Positions 1-8,270 of a stretch of DNA of 64,000 nt are shown here, one piece after another (within the stretch, counting starts at the first letter, position 1; each line of letters begins with the position of its first letter). The stretch is taken from the NCBI GenBank assembly GCA_039821605.1, contig JBCBNV010000005.1, positions 62,001 to 126,000 of the forward strand, given 5' to 3'. This stretch comes from CALBPI01 sp039821605 (GTDB taxonomy: Bacteria; Pseudomonadota; Gammaproteobacteria; Steroidobacterales; Woeseiaceae). The notes below the pieces were generated by a model. That model saw nothing but the letters and a program-made list of their open reading frames with translations, had not been told where the DNA came from and did not search any database. A program made the position numbers and the translations under genes.

Positions 1-1352
1 TCAATGCCGCGCTTTCTGAACACTTCGAGGTGCGGGCTGGCCTTGGCCGCCGCCAACGACTCGGCCGTGAGGTAGTAGATCGTGTCCTGGCCCTCGACCA
101 TGCGCGCCACGTAGCCCGCGAGCGTCTCGCTCTGGCTGTCATCCTCCGAGCGTGTCGTCGTGAATCGGAGCAGCTTGTTCAGCGCGTCGCGGCTGCCCGT
201 GTCTTCCGCCAGGCCTTCCTTGAGTACCTCACCGAATTCGCCCCAGAAGCGCGCATAGTCTTCGGGCGCGCTACTTGCCATCTTGTCGAGCGTCGACAGC
301 ACACGTTTGGTCAGTGCCGAGCGCATGGCGTCGATGGCCGGGCTCGACTGCAGCAGTTCGCGCGACACGTTCAGCGGCAGATCGGCGCAGTCGATGACGC
401 CGCGCACGAAGCGCAGGTAGAGCGGCAGGAACTGCTCCGCGTCATCCATGATGAAGACGCGCTGCACGTAGAGCTTGAGGCCACGCGGCGCCTCGCGGTT
501 CCAGAGGTCGAACGGCGCGCGCGACGGAATGTAGACGAGGCTCGTGTACTCGCGCTTGCCCTCGACGCGGTTGTGAGACCAGGCCAACGGCGGCTCGAAG
601 TCGTGCGTCAGGTGCTGGTAGAACTCGCGGTACTCGTCGTCCCCGACCTCCGAGCGCGACCGCGTCCAGAGTGCTGTCGCCGAGTTGATGGTCTCAGTGC
701 CTTCCTCGCCAGCGAGCCGGACGGGAAAGGCGATGTGGTCGGAATAGCGTTTGACGAGTGAGGTGATCCGGTAGCCCTGCGTGAACGCTTTCTCATCGTC
801 CTTCAGGTGCAGCGTGATCGCCGTGCCGCGCGCTTCACGTTCGATGGGCTCGAGCGTGTAGTCACCCTCGCCCGTCGATTCCCAGCGCACGGCGGCGTCG
901 GCGCCGAGGCCCGCGCGGCGTGTTTCAACCGTGACCCGGTCGGCGACGATGAACGAGGCGTAGAAGCCGACCCCGAACTGACCAATAAGCTGCGCGTCCT
1001 TGCGGGCGTCGCCGCTGAGCTTGCCCAGAAACTCGGCTGTGCCGGAGCGCGCAATCGTACCCAGGTTGTTGATGACCTCATCGCGGCTCATGCCAATGCC
1101 GTTGTCGGTGATCGTGAGCGTGTTGCTGGCCTCATCGAGCGCTATGCTGACCCCGAGGTCCGGGTCGTCGGCGGCCAGATCCGGTGTCGCGATGGCCTCG
1201 AAGCGCAGCTTGTCGAGCGCGTCGGAGGCGTTCGAAATGAGCTCGCGCAGGAAGATCTCCTTGTTGCTGTACAAGGAGTGGATCATGAGCTTAAGAAGCT
1301 GATTGACCTCGGCCTGGAAGCCGATGGTTTCTTTGGCGGTGTCTTCGGCCAT
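1..1352 (-). CDS. htpG: Molecular chaperone HtpG (Hsp90), C-terminus cut by the window edge
   Basis: Translating the minus strand from the ATG at 1352-1350 gives MAEDTAKETIGFQAEVNQLL, the typical start of bacterial Hsp90. The N-terminal GHKL ATPase domain carries the Hsp90 signatures YSNKEIFLRELISNASDAL, DNGIGM and GQFGVGFYASF, and the middle domain follows with LYVQRVFIMDDAEQFLPLYL and CADLPLNVSRELLQ. About 450 codons are present; full-length HtpG is usually 620-640 residues, so the dimerisation domain lies outside the window. The protein is a cytosolic ATP-dependent chaperone for partly folded clients. A GGAG lies 8 bases before the start. Assignment is firm. Confidence 0.97.
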   Translation of the reverse strand, partial: MAEDTAKETIGFQAEVNQLLKLMIHSLYSNKEIFLRELISNASDALDKLRFEAIATPDLAADDPDLGVSIALDEASNTLTITDNGIGMSRDEVINNLGTIARSGTAEFLGKLSGDARKDAQLIGQFGVGFYASFIVADRVTVETRRAGLGADAAVRWESTGEGDYTLEPIEREARGTAITLHLKDDEKAFTQGYRITSLVKRYSDHIAFPVRLAGEEGTETINSATALWTRSRSEVGDDEYREFYQHLTHDFEPPLAWSHNRVEGKREYTSLVYIPSRAPFDLWNREAPRGLKLYVQRVFIMDDAEQFLPLYLRFVRGVIDCADLPLNVSRELLQSSPAIDAMRSALTKRVLSTLDKMASSAPEDYARFWGEFGEVLKEGLAEDTGSRDALNKLLRFTTTRSEDDSQSETLAGYVARMVEGQDTIYYLTAESLAAAKASPHLEVFRKRGI

Positions 1353-1382
1353 GCCGGAACTCCGATTGGGCGTCGAAGTGGG

Positions 1383-1411
1383 CAATATTGATGCGCCGGC
1401 GCCGATTTCAA
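1383..1411 (-). promoter_or_regulatory. Possible htpG promoter
   Basis: On the minus strand TTGAAA (1411-1406) is followed 17 bases later by ATATTG (1388-1383), about 30 bases before the htpG start. The -35 is good and the -10 weak. I could not fit a convincing sigma-32 element, although htpG is heat-inducible in many bacteria. Confidence 0.3.
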
Positions 1412-1448
1412 CCGGCGTGTGCGCTGGCCCGAAGGGGCCCCTGGGAGA

Positions 1449-1577
1449 TCAGAGGATCAGCAGCAGCCCCGCTGCGGCCAGGAGTGCGCGCCGAAGCGGC
1501 CCGAGCGTGTAGTGCAGCGCCGCCAGGCGCAGCCGCGCCGCGTACCAGAGGTCGTCAAGCGAATCCCACCACTGCAT
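1449..1577 (-). CDS. Small protein with hydrophobic C-terminus, unknown
   Basis: A 42-residue frame starts at ATG 1577 (MQWWDSLDDLWYAARLRL) and ends in a hydrophobic stretch, RRALLAAAGLLLIL. A GGAA sits about 8 bases upstream. An upstream in-frame start at 1706 would overlap the preceding gene by over 100 bases and adds an arginine-rich stretch typical of shadow translation, so I prefer the short form. It is the last of three small minus-strand genes. The shape suggests an amphipathic head and a single membrane segment. No family recognised. Confidence 0.4.
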   Translation of the reverse strand: MQWWDSLDDLWYAARLRLAALHYTLGPLRRALLAAAGLLLIL

Positions 1578-1591
1578 CGTGATTTCCACGG

Positions 1592-1792
1592 CTATTCCTC
1601 GACGAACGGCGACGACGCGGTTTCGGCCGACTCCGTGAAGCGGCATTCGAACTCCCGGTGTGAGTCGAGCTCCGCGAATCCAATCGCCTGTTGCACCCAC
1701 GCCCACCGCTCGCGCGTTTCAGGATTGTTGAAGGTCTGGCTCACAGTCTCATCGGGATCGCTGCGTTTTACTGCGTTTCGTGTAGCTGCCAT
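1592..1792 (-). CDS. Hypothetical 66-residue acidic protein
   Basis: It starts at ATG 1792 and reads MAATRNAVKRSDPDETVSQT, with WAWVQQAIGF in the middle and an acidic end (ESAETASSPFVEE). Composition is that of a soluble cytosolic protein, unlike the arginine-rich shadow frames nearby. It ends 14 bases before the start of the 42-residue gene and begins 38 bases after the 79-residue gene, so the three may be one transcript. No family recognised. Confidence 0.5.
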   Translation of the reverse strand: MAATRNAVKRSDPDETVSQTFNNPETRERWAWVQQAIGFAELDSHREFECRFTESAETASSPFVEE

Positions 1793-1830
1793 TGCTCTTG
1801 CCGTTATCTCGTTCCTGCGGTTACCCGCGC

Positions 1831-2070
1831 TCAGTCATCCTGGTCGTTCATGCTGCGCGAGACGCCTTCCTTCCACTGCCGGTAACCCTTCCAGGTGTAC
1901 AGCGTCGGATCGAAGGATGCGCGACGGCGTGCCGGGGCGCGATTCAGCCAGCTGCGAAAGACATCCGCACCACTCGGAACCTCCTGTGATGTCTCCGTCT
2001 CGTTGTCCGGCGCAGTCTCGCCGGGCCAGTTGAAGTGTTTCTCGTCCTGCACCGTTTCGTCCTCGCACAT
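1831..2070 (-). CDS. Hypothetical 79-residue protein
   Basis: It starts at ATG 2070 as MCEDETVQDEKHFNWPGETA. An acidic N-terminal half is followed by a basic, aromatic C-terminal half with RSWLNRAPARRRASFDP, LYTWKGYRQW and a final MNDQDD. There is no signal peptide or membrane segment. It is the first of three small minus-strand genes downstream of ppnN. A palindrome lies upstream at 2173-2188. The amino-acid composition looks real, but no family was recognised. Confidence 0.5.
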   Translation of the reverse strand: MCEDETVQDEKHFNWPGETAPDNETETSQEVPSGADVFRSWLNRAPARRRASFDPTLYTWKGYRQWKEGVSRSMNDQDD

Positions 2071-2172
2071 GGCTTGGATTTGATGCAGAGGCTACGCGCC
2101 GAACGGCCGCCTGACGAGGAACTGCTTCACAACCCCGAACAACGGCAAATCCTTTCAGGTCAGTAACTTACA

Positions 2173-2188
2173 CTACGTTTTTACGTAA
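2173..2188. promoter_or_regulatory. Palindrome CTACGTTTTTACGTAA upstream of the small-gene run
   Basis: TACGT and ACGTA arms surround TTTT, in the 132-base gap between ppnN and the 79-residue gene. On the minus strand it differs at three of 16 positions from the TTACGG-N4-CCGTAA operator at 28678-28693. It may be a regulator site; no binding protein can be named. Confidence 0.25.
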
Positions 2189-2202
2189 TGACCGGGCGCA
2201 GT

Positions 2203-3564
2203 TCACAGCGGATGGGTGATCACCCGGAAACACGGGTGGTAGTCGCCCGAGATCTTCATGCGCCGCTGCGCGACGAAGTCTCGAAGCAGTTCGTCGAGCA
2301 ACGCGGCCACACGCGGCGAGCCGCGCAACTCAAACGGGCCCTGCGCCTCGACCATGGCAATGGTCTCTTCACGAATGTTGCCCGAAACGATGCCCGAGAA
2401 TGCGCGCCGCAGATTGGCCGCCAATGCGTGCGGCGGCAAGTCGTCGGACAGGTTGAGGCCGGCCATGGACTCGTGGGTGGCCACGAACGGGCGCTGGAAC
2501 TCTGCCTCGATGTGCAGTCGCCAGTTGAAGTAGAACGCATCGCCGTCGCGGCGGCGGCGCATCTCCACGCGGTCGAGCCCGTCCTGAACGATCTGTGCGA
2601 CCCGCACCGGGTCATCCACGACGATCTCGTAGAGCGAGGTCGCGGCCTCGCCCAGCGTGGCCTTGATGAACCGGTCGATCTTGGCGAAATAATCGGCGCT
2701 GCCCGCGGGCCCGGTGAAGACCAGCGGCACGGGGTTACCGGCGTTTTCGGGGTGCAGCAGGATGCCCAGCAGGTAGAGGATTTCCTCGGCCGTGCCCACG
2801 CCGCCCGGGAACACGACGATGGCGTGCCCCACGCGGACGAATGCCTCGAGCCGTTTCTCCATGTCGGGCAGGATCACGAGCTCGTTGACGATGGGGTTCG
2901 GCGATTCGGCGGCGATGATGCCGGGCTCCGTGAGCCCGATGTAGCGCCCGTCACGTACGCGTTGCTTGGAGTGGCCGATCGTCGCGCCCTTCATGGGGCC
3001 CTTCATGGCACCCGGGCCACAGCCCGTACAAATCTGCAGGTGTCGAAGCCCGAGCTCGTAGCCCACCTGCTTCGTGTAGTCGTACTCGTTGCGGCTGATG
3101 GCGTGGCCGCCCCAACACACGACCACGTCGACGTTGCGGCGTGCCCGCACCACGTCGGCGTGGCGCAGCACGTGGAAGACCACGTTGGTGAGGTGTTCGG
3201 ACTTGCTGAAGTCGAAGCGTTCCGTGCCGGCGAATTCCGTGTGGAAGAACACGATGTCGCGCAACACGGCGAACAGCAGCTCGCGAGTGCCGCGGATCAT
3301 CTGACCGTCGACGAAGGCCATCTCGGGCGCGCCACGAAGCGACAGCCGCACACCGCGGTCCGTCTCCAGGATCGTGATGTCGAAATTCTGGTAGGCGCGC
3401 AGCAGCTCGCCCGCGTCGTCCGTCATCGAGCCGCTTGTGAGCACCGCCAGCGCGCAACGCCGCAGCAGCGGGTAGAGCCCGCCCTCGCCCTGGTTACGCA
3501 GCGCGTTGACTTCGAGCTGAGAGAGAACCTCGAGAGAGCCCTCGGGAGCGACTTCAATATCCAT
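2203..3564 (-). CDS. ppnN: Pyrimidine/purine nucleotide 5'-monophosphate nucleosidase (YgdH/PpnN)
   Basis: A 453-residue protein, nearly the length of E. coli PpnN (454). It matches that family across its length: the N-terminus MDIEVAPEGSLEVLSQLEV, a central Rossmann-type LOG domain with GCGPGAMKGPMKGA and the signature PGGVGTAEEI, and a conserved C-terminal region. PpnN cleaves nucleoside monophosphates to base and ribose 5-phosphate in the cytosol; in E. coli it is a (p)ppGpp target. It follows the L,D-transpeptidase gene by 12 bases on the same strand, so the two are probably co-transcribed. Confidence 0.95.
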   Translation of the reverse strand: MDIEVAPEGSLEVLSQLEVNALRNQGEGGLYPLLRRCALAVLTSGSMTDDAGELLRAYQNFDITILETDRGVRLSLRGAPEMAFVDGQMIRGTRELLFAVLRDIVFFHTEFAGTERFDFSKSEHLTNVVFHVLRHADVVRARRNVDVVVCWGGHAISRNEYDYTKQVGYELGLRHLQICTGCGPGAMKGPMKGATIGHSKQRVRDGRYIGLTEPGIIAAESPNPIVNELVILPDMEKRLEAFVRVGHAIVVFPGGVGTAEEILYLLGILLHPENAGNPVPLVFTGPAGSADYFAKIDRFIKATLGEAATSLYEIVVDDPVRVAQIVQDGLDRVEMRRRRDGDAFYFNWRLHIEAEFQRPFVATHESMAGLNLSDDLPPHALAANLRRAFSGIVSGNIREETIAMVEAQGPFELRGSPRVAALLDELLRDFVAQRRMKISGDYHPCFRVITHPL

Positions 3565-3576
3565 GTCAGGTAGCCC

Positions 3577-4128
3577 TCAGGGCCTGATTTCTATAGGGGT
3601 GCCGGGCCGCGTCATGAGCCAGATGTCGATCATGGCCAGGTTGGACACGGCGATGCAGCCGTTGGTCCAGTCCGCGCTGGCGTAGAAGCCCGGTGAGTAG
3701 CGCGGTTCGTTGGGCTGGCCGTGGATCATGATCTGTCCGCCCGGGTCGGCGCCGGCCGCGCGTGCCGCAGCCGTATCCGAAGGAGACGGATAGGAGATCC
3801 GAATCGACAGGAAAAAGTCGCTGTCGGGATTGCGCACATCCAGCGTGTAGCGACCTTCGGGCGTCTTGTTGTCACCCTCACGACTCTTGTCGCCCTCGGG
3901 CTCCTGGCCCAGCGAGATCCTGAACTCCCGCAGCACATCGTCGCCGTCGTAGAGTCGGATCCAGCGCTCCGACTTGTCGACGAGCACGCGGTCGGCGACG
4001 GGCAGCTGATTGGTCGCCTGCGCGCCGGACGCGAGACCGACAAGCGCCGCGAATACCACAAGAAACGACACGGCCGGACGCGTTGCGCCCGGCCGTGTCG
4101 TATTCGGATTGGCGTGCGCGCGGCGCAT
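3577..4128 (-). CDS. Exported L,D-transpeptidase (YkuD domain)
   Basis: From the ATG at 4128 (GGAG five bases upstream) the protein has 183 residues. It begins with a basic N-terminus and the hydrophobic stretch FLVVFAALVGLASGAQA, a signal peptide. The YkuD catalytic region is intact: IMIHGQPNEP supplies the histidine and WTNGCIAVSN the active-site cysteine. The family makes 3-3 peptidoglycan cross-links or anchors proteins to the wall; short single-domain members like this (YafK/ErfK type) are not resolved further by sequence. The DUF4332 gene ends 8 bases upstream, and ppnN starts 12 bases downstream. Confidence 0.9.
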   Translation of the reverse strand: MRRAHANPNTTRPGATRPAVSFLVVFAALVGLASGAQATNQLPVADRVLVDKSERWIRLYDGDDVLREFRISLGQEPEGDKSREGDNKTPEGRYTLDVRNPDSDFFLSIRISYPSPSDTAAARAAGADPGGQIMIHGQPNEPRYSPGFYASADWTNGCIAVSNLAMIDIWLMTRPGTPIEIRP

Positions 4129-4136
4129 GCGCTCCG

Positions 4137-4541
4137 TCAGTGGTGCACTGCCCGCGGCAGTTTCTTGGCGTGCGCGACCCACTTCGTCACGGACTTGGCC
4201 GACGGCACGAGTCGAACGAGTTTTTTCTTGTCGTTCACTTCTTTCATCTTGGCCGCCAGGTTTTCGGCATTGCGCGAAGCCAGCTCAGGCACCGAATCGA
4301 CACCCGCACATTCGAGCAGGTCGGCGTACTCGCTGCCCACACCCTTCACGCGGCACAGATCGGCGCGGTTGACCCACTCGAGAATCTGCTTCTCGGTGCA
4401 GCCTGAATCCTCCGCAATCTTCTTGCGTCCCGCCTTGGTACCGCCCACCTCGAGCATGTGTTCCATGCTGCGGCAACCGGCCGCGGTCAGCTTGGCTGCG
4501 TATTTCGGGCCGATCCCCTCGACATCGCTCAACTTCGTCAT
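4137..4541 (-). CDS. DUF4332 helix-hairpin-helix-like protein
   Basis: A 134-residue protein starting MTKLSDVEGIGPKYAAKLTA, preceded by a strong GGGGAGAGGA ribosome site. It contains two helix-hairpin-helix-like units, VEGIGPKYAAKL and VKGVGSEYADLLECAGV, the pattern of DUF4332. These domains resemble DNA- or RNA-binding HhH folds, but the family has no established function. The longer frame to 5105 only reads through the neighbouring membrane-protein gene in another frame. It probably shares a transcript with the L,D-transpeptidase. Confidence 0.85.
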   Translation of the reverse strand: MTKLSDVEGIGPKYAAKLTAAGCRSMEHMLEVGGTKAGRKKIAEDSGCTEKQILEWVNRADLCRVKGVGSEYADLLECAGVDSVPELASRNAENLAAKMKEVNDKKKLVRLVPSAKSVTKWVAHAKKLPRAVHH

Positions 4542-4630
4542 CCGTCCTCTCCCCGTAAATCTGGACTGGGGCCGCCTCTTGCGACCTCGGCGTATCCTAA
4601 TCAACGTGCGCCAAGCGCACAATCTCGGCG

Positions 4631-5050
4631 TCAGGCCCCCCGCCGGTGTTCGGCGACAGCACGCCCCACGATCCAGCCGATCGCAAACCCGATGCCGCCC
4701 GCGACGCCCGCGTAGATAGGCAGGAAGAAGAACAGCAATTCGGGCGTCACGGCGGCCGAGGCGATGCCGCGCCAGTCGTTGAGGAAGGCCAGGTGCACGT
4801 AGCCGGACAGCCCCAGCGCCGGCACGAGAAAGCCGACCCAGCCCAACCACCAGCGCGGTGACCCGGGTTGCCGCATGAGGATCCAGACAAGCAGCACCCA
4901 GGCCGCTGCGGCTGGTGCCACGTTGTTGGCCACGTAGCGGCCCGTGGGATTGGCCGTCGCGGCCAGCCAGGCGAAGCCCGCCACGACGACGCTGAAGCCG
5001 ATCAGGGCGACGCGCAGGCGGATCAGGTGCTGTTTTGGGGGGCGGTTCAT
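4631..5050 (-). CDS. Four-helix membrane protein, unknown
   Basis: A 139-residue inner-membrane protein from ATG 5050 (MNRPPKQHLIRLRV). Four hydrophobic segments are visible, at about residues 10-31, 40-60, 67-88 and 105-130, the last around LPIYAGVAGGIGFAIGWIVG, followed by a short positive tail. No catalytic motif and no recognised family. It lies 89 bases upstream of the DUF4332 gene on the same strand and diverges from the AstE-like gene. Confidence 0.75.
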   Translation of the reverse strand: MNRPPKQHLIRLRVALIGFSVVVAGFAWLAATANPTGRYVANNVAPAAAAWVLLVWILMRQPGSPRWWLGWVGFLVPALGLSGYVHLAFLNDWRGIASAAVTPELLFFFLPIYAGVAGGIGFAIGWIVGRAVAEHRRGA

Positions 5051-5136
5051 CGCAAATTTCGAGAGTCAGCGCACGGTTCGCTCGGGTCACCGGGCCTAGA
5101 CTCACTATGTTAACTTAGCCAACCCGCAGCACCTGC

Positions 5137-6318
5137 ATGATACCCGGCATGCTCCGAGCCCCATTCATCCTAGCGCTGGCCCTGGCGACCGGCACGGCGT
5201 CGCTGTACGCCGATGAGGCGGTCAGTGACGACCAGTCACTGGCCGTGGCCGAGCCGCAGGATGTGCTCGTGCCCGGCAACCTGTTTGTGGCTCCCGCGGG
5301 CCTGGAACCCGTGCCCTTCGAATTACTCGGTGAATCCATCCCGCCCGGCAGCTACCGCCAGATGGCCTGGTCTGGTACGGAGCTTTTCGAGGGCCTGCCC
5401 GTCGATACGCCCGTGCTCGTCGTGCACGGTGCCGCGGCCGGTCCCGTCGTCTGCCTGACTGCGGCCATCCACGGCGACGAACTCAACGGCATCGAGATCG
5501 TACGACGCGTGCTGCACGGCCTGCAGCCCAGCAAGCTCGCGGGCACCATCGTCGGCGTGCCGATCGTCAATATCCAGGGCTTCCGCCGCGGCAGCCGCTA
5601 CCTGCCCGACCGGCGCGACCTCAATCGCTACTTCCCCGGCTCGCGCGGCGGCTCAGCCGCATCGCGCATCGCGTACGCCTTTTTCAATGAGATCGTCGTG
5701 AACTGCGACGCCCTTGTCGACCTGCACACGGGCTCCTTTGAGCGCGCCAACCTCCCGCAGCTCCGCGCCGACCTGAGCAACCCGGGCGTTGCAGCGCTGG
5801 CGGCGGGCTTTGGTGCCACGGTCATCGTCAACAGCCAGGCGCAGGCCGGCACCTTGCGTTACTCGGCCACGCTGGCCGGCGTGCCGACAGTGACACTCGA
5901 GGCGGGCGGGCCCGAACGACTCGAGCCCCAGGAAGTGATTCACGGAGTGCGCGGCGTCGAGTCCCTGTTGCACACGCTGCGCATGGTGCCCGACGGCGCC
6001 CCCTGGGACGGTACGGAAGCGACCTATTTCCGCTCATCATGGGTGCGCGCCGACTCAGGCGGCATCCTCATTTCGAACGTCGAGCTGGGCAGTGAAGTCG
6101 CTGAAGGCGAATTACTGGGCCGGGTGACCGACCCCATCACCAATGAGACCGCGGGCATCTATGCGCCCAGCGACGGCCGCATCATCGGGATGGCGCGAAA
6201 CCAGGTGGTGATGCCGGGCTTCGCCGCCTTCCACCTAGGGGTCGCGCGGCGCGGCGCAGACAGTCCCGCGCTCGCGCCGCCCATGCCCGACGAGGAAGCG
6301 GGCGACAAGTCCGAGTAG
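5137..6318 (+). CDS. Exported succinylglutamate desuccinylase/aspartoacylase-family protein
   Basis: A 393-residue zinc carboxypeptidase-fold protein of the AstE/AspA family. Zinc ligands are visible: H112 and E115 in AAIHGDELNGIE, and H197 in DALVDLHTGS. The segment DRRDLNRYFPGS is the conserved substrate-binding part, and a C-terminal beta domain with a biotinyl-like fold follows (GSEVAEGELLGRVTD). Unlike cytosolic AstE it begins with a signal peptide (MLRAPFILALALATGTASLYA), so it probably acts in the periplasm on an unknown N-acyl or amide substrate. The start could also be the ATG at 5149. It is convergent with htpX. Confidence 0.88.
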   Translation: MIPGMLRAPFILALALATGTASLYADEAVSDDQSLAVAEPQDVLVPGNLFVAPAGLEPVPFELLGESIPPGSYRQMAWSGTELFEGLPVDTPVLVVHGAAAGPVVCLTAAIHGDELNGIEIVRRVLHGLQPSKLAGTIVGVPIVNIQGFRRGSRYLPDRRDLNRYFPGSRGGSAASRIAYAFFNEIVVNCDALVDLHTGSFERANLPQLRADLSNPGVAALAAGFGATVIVNSQAQAGTLRYSATLAGVPTVTLEAGGPERLEPQEVIHGVRGVESLLHTLRMVPDGAPWDGTEATYFRSSWVRADSGGILISNVELGSEVAEGELLGRVTDPITNETAGIYAPSDGRIIGMARNQVVMPGFAAFHLGVARRGADSPALAPPMPDEEAGDKSE

Positions 6319-6330
6319 GTTGTTAGCAGA

Positions 6331-7227
6331 CTAGGCCTGACGGAAGCCCTGTTTCTCGAGTGCTGCGATGCGCGCCTCGAGCGGCGGGTGCGTCATGAAC
6401 AACGCACGCCAGCCCTGGCCGCGGCCACCGAAGATGCCAAACGCCGCCATTTCCTGCGGCAGGTGGCTTTCCGCACCCTGCTGCGCCTGCAGACGACGCA
6501 GTGCCGCCGCCATCTTTTCGCGGCTGGCGAGCTGCGCACCACCCTCGTCGGCACGGAACTCACGCTGACGCGAGAACCAGCAGACGATGGTGCTGGCCAG
6601 GATGCCGAGCACGATCTGGGCGATGATCGACGACACGAAGTAGCCAATGCCCAGGCCCTGTTCATTCTTGAGCAGCACGCGGTCGACGAAGTAGCCGACG
6701 AGGCGCGACAGGAACACGACGAACGTGTTCACCACACCCTGGATGAGCGTCAGCGTAATCATGTCGCCATTGGCAACGTGCGCGACCTCATGGCCCAGCA
6801 CGGCCTCGGCTTCGTCGCGCGTCATCGAGTGCAACAGGCCCGTGCTCACGGCAACGAGCGCCGAGTTGCGGCGTGCACCGGTGGCAAACGCGTTGACCTC
6901 TGGCGCGTCGTAGATGGCGACGTCGGGCATGCCGATGCCGGCCTGCTGCGCCTGGCGCTGCACGGTCGAGATCAGCCAGGCCTCGGTCTCGTTGCGCGGC
7001 TGCTTGATGACCTGGGCGCCCGTGCTGCGCAGCGCCATCCACTTGGAGATGGCCAGCGAGATGAACGAGCCCAGAAAACCGATGATCGCCGACATGATGA
7101 GCAGCGCCGTGAGATCGAGATTCCCGGTCGAGTCAATAATCCCGCTCTTCCCGATCGCCTGGAATACCACGCTGATCACGACCAGAATCGCGACGTTGGT
7201 CATGAGGAACAAAGCAATGCGTTTCAT
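6331..7227 (-). CDS. htpX: Membrane zinc metalloprotease HtpX
   Basis: A 298-residue M48 protease from the ATG at 7227 (MKRIALFLMTNVAILVVISV). The zinc motif HEVAH is at residues 146-150, with a third ligand in EFRADEGGAQ. Two N-terminal membrane segments and two more after the active site match E. coli HtpX (293 residues), as does the C-terminal MTHPPLEARIAAL. It takes part in quality control of inner-membrane proteins alongside FtsH. The upstream alternative start at 7308 would extend into the divergent promoter region and is not supported. Confidence 0.95.
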   Translation of the reverse strand: MKRIALFLMTNVAILVVISVVFQAIGKSGIIDSTGNLDLTALLIMSAIIGFLGSFISLAISKWMALRSTGAQVIKQPRNETEAWLISTVQRQAQQAGIGMPDVAIYDAPEVNAFATGARRNSALVAVSTGLLHSMTRDEAEAVLGHEVAHVANGDMITLTLIQGVVNTFVVFLSRLVGYFVDRVLLKNEQGLGIGYFVSSIIAQIVLGILASTIVCWFSRQREFRADEGGAQLASREKMAAALRRLQAQQGAESHLPQEMAAFGIFGGRGQGWRALFMTHPPLEARIAALEKQGFRQA

Positions 7228-7336
7228 GGACTTGGCACACTCCGTGTAAATCTGTGGACAATGGGGCAGATATGGCCGCCCCGGCTTGGATTTCAATGCC
7301 CCAAGCATGGCTGACGAGCGGCCCGACTGCCACCGT

Positions 7337-7342
7337 TACAAT
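7337..7342 (+). promoter_or_regulatory. Possible -10 element of the first acyltransferase gene
   Basis: TACAAT matches the sigma-70 -10 consensus in five of six positions and ends seven bases before the GTG chosen as start. Transcription would begin almost at that codon, giving a leaderless or near-leaderless mRNA. No good -35 lies 16-18 bases upstream. Confidence 0.3.
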
Positions 7343-7349
7343 CTTATTC

Positions 7350-8270
7350 GTGACCGACGTCCCAGACAGATTCGACAAAACCGCCGCGTCCGAGTTCGCC
7401 CGGTCCGCGCCAAAGCGCCTCCTGGCGGCTATAGCGCTGGGCCTGCAGTGGCTCGTGGCACGCCTGCCCTGGGCCGTGCAGCGCGGTGCGGGCGCGCTCG
7501 CGGGAAGCGTGGCCGCGCGGGTGGCCACGCGCCGATCGGCCATCGTCGACGAGAATCTGGCCACGGCGTTTCCCGACTGGAGCCAGTCTCGGCGCGACGC
7601 CCTGCGCAGGCGCCACTTTCGCGAGCTTGGCATCGGCATTGCCCAGGTCGGGATGGCCTGGTGGGCTGGCGACCGGCGGCTCGCGCGACTCGTCGACATC
7701 GAGGGCCTCGAGCACCTGCCCGCCGGCCCCGACGCAGCCGCCGCGCTGCTCGTGTCCGGGCACTTCACGACGCTGGATCTGTGCGCTCGGGCAATCTCGC
7801 TCTACGCACCCGTAGACCTCGTGCACCGCGCGCTCGGTGAACCCACGGCAGACGCCGTGACGCGCTGGCGCCGCGGTCGCTTCGCGGCACGCCTCGTCGA
7901 CAAGCGCCAGCCCAGGGCCATCGTCGCGTCCATGCGCGAGCGGCGCACGGTGTGGATTGCCATCGACCAGGCGGACACCACGAGCGGCGCCGTCGAGGCC
8001 CCGTTCTTCGGTCGGCCCGCACTCACCAACACGACAGCCAGCCGACTTGCGGGCCGCCACGACGCACGCGTCTTGCCCGTCTGCTGCGTGCGTACGCCCA
8101 CCGGCCGGTTCCGCGTTCGTATCGAACCCCCACTCGAGGGGTTTGGTCACGATGTCGTGGCAGATGCCAGGCGCCTCAACGCCATCGTCGAACAACACGC
8201 GCGCGCCACGCCCGAGCAGTACTTCTGGATTCACCGCCGCTTCAAACGCGAACGCTCGAGCGCGGCATGA
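7350..8270 (+). CDS. Lysophospholipid/lipid A acyltransferase (LpxL/HtrB family), first copy
   Basis: From GTG 7350 the protein has 306 residues. It carries the acyltransferase signature HX4D (H138 and D143 in LLVSGHFTTLDL), then IAIDQADTTSGAVEAPFFG and the C-terminal PEQYFWIHRRFK typical of late lipid A acyltransferases. These inner-membrane enzymes add secondary acyl chains to Kdo2-lipid A. An earlier GTG at 7254 would add 32 residues reaching back toward htpX. The stop overlaps the next start by ATGA, so the two acyltransferases are translationally coupled. Acyl-chain choice cannot be read from sequence. Confidence 0.88.
   Translation: MTDVPDRFDKTAASEFARSAPKRLLAAIALGLQWLVARLPWAVQRGAGALAGSVAARVATRRSAIVDENLATAFPDWSQSRRDALRRRHFRELGIGIAQVGMAWWAGDRRLARLVDIEGLEHLPAGPDAAAALLVSGHFTTLDLCARAISLYAPVDLVHRALGEPTADAVTRWRRGRFAARLVDKRQPRAIVASMRERRTVWIAIDQADTTSGAVEAPFFGRPALTNTTASRLAGRHDARVLPVCCVRTPTGRFRVRIEPPLEGFGHDVVADARRLNAIVEQHARATPEQYFWIHRRFKRERSSAA

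Noticed and set aside
2188..3573. Plus-strand open frame of 461 codons antisense to ppnN, and similar long antisense frames (12058-13398, 14825-15886, 43755-45158, 45987-47408, 47439-48824, 59369-60967 plus; 37347-38819, 28933-30177 minus)
   Set aside because: Each lies opposite a well-recognised gene and is rich in Arg, His, Val and Ala with no domain pattern; such frames are expected in GC-rich DNA.
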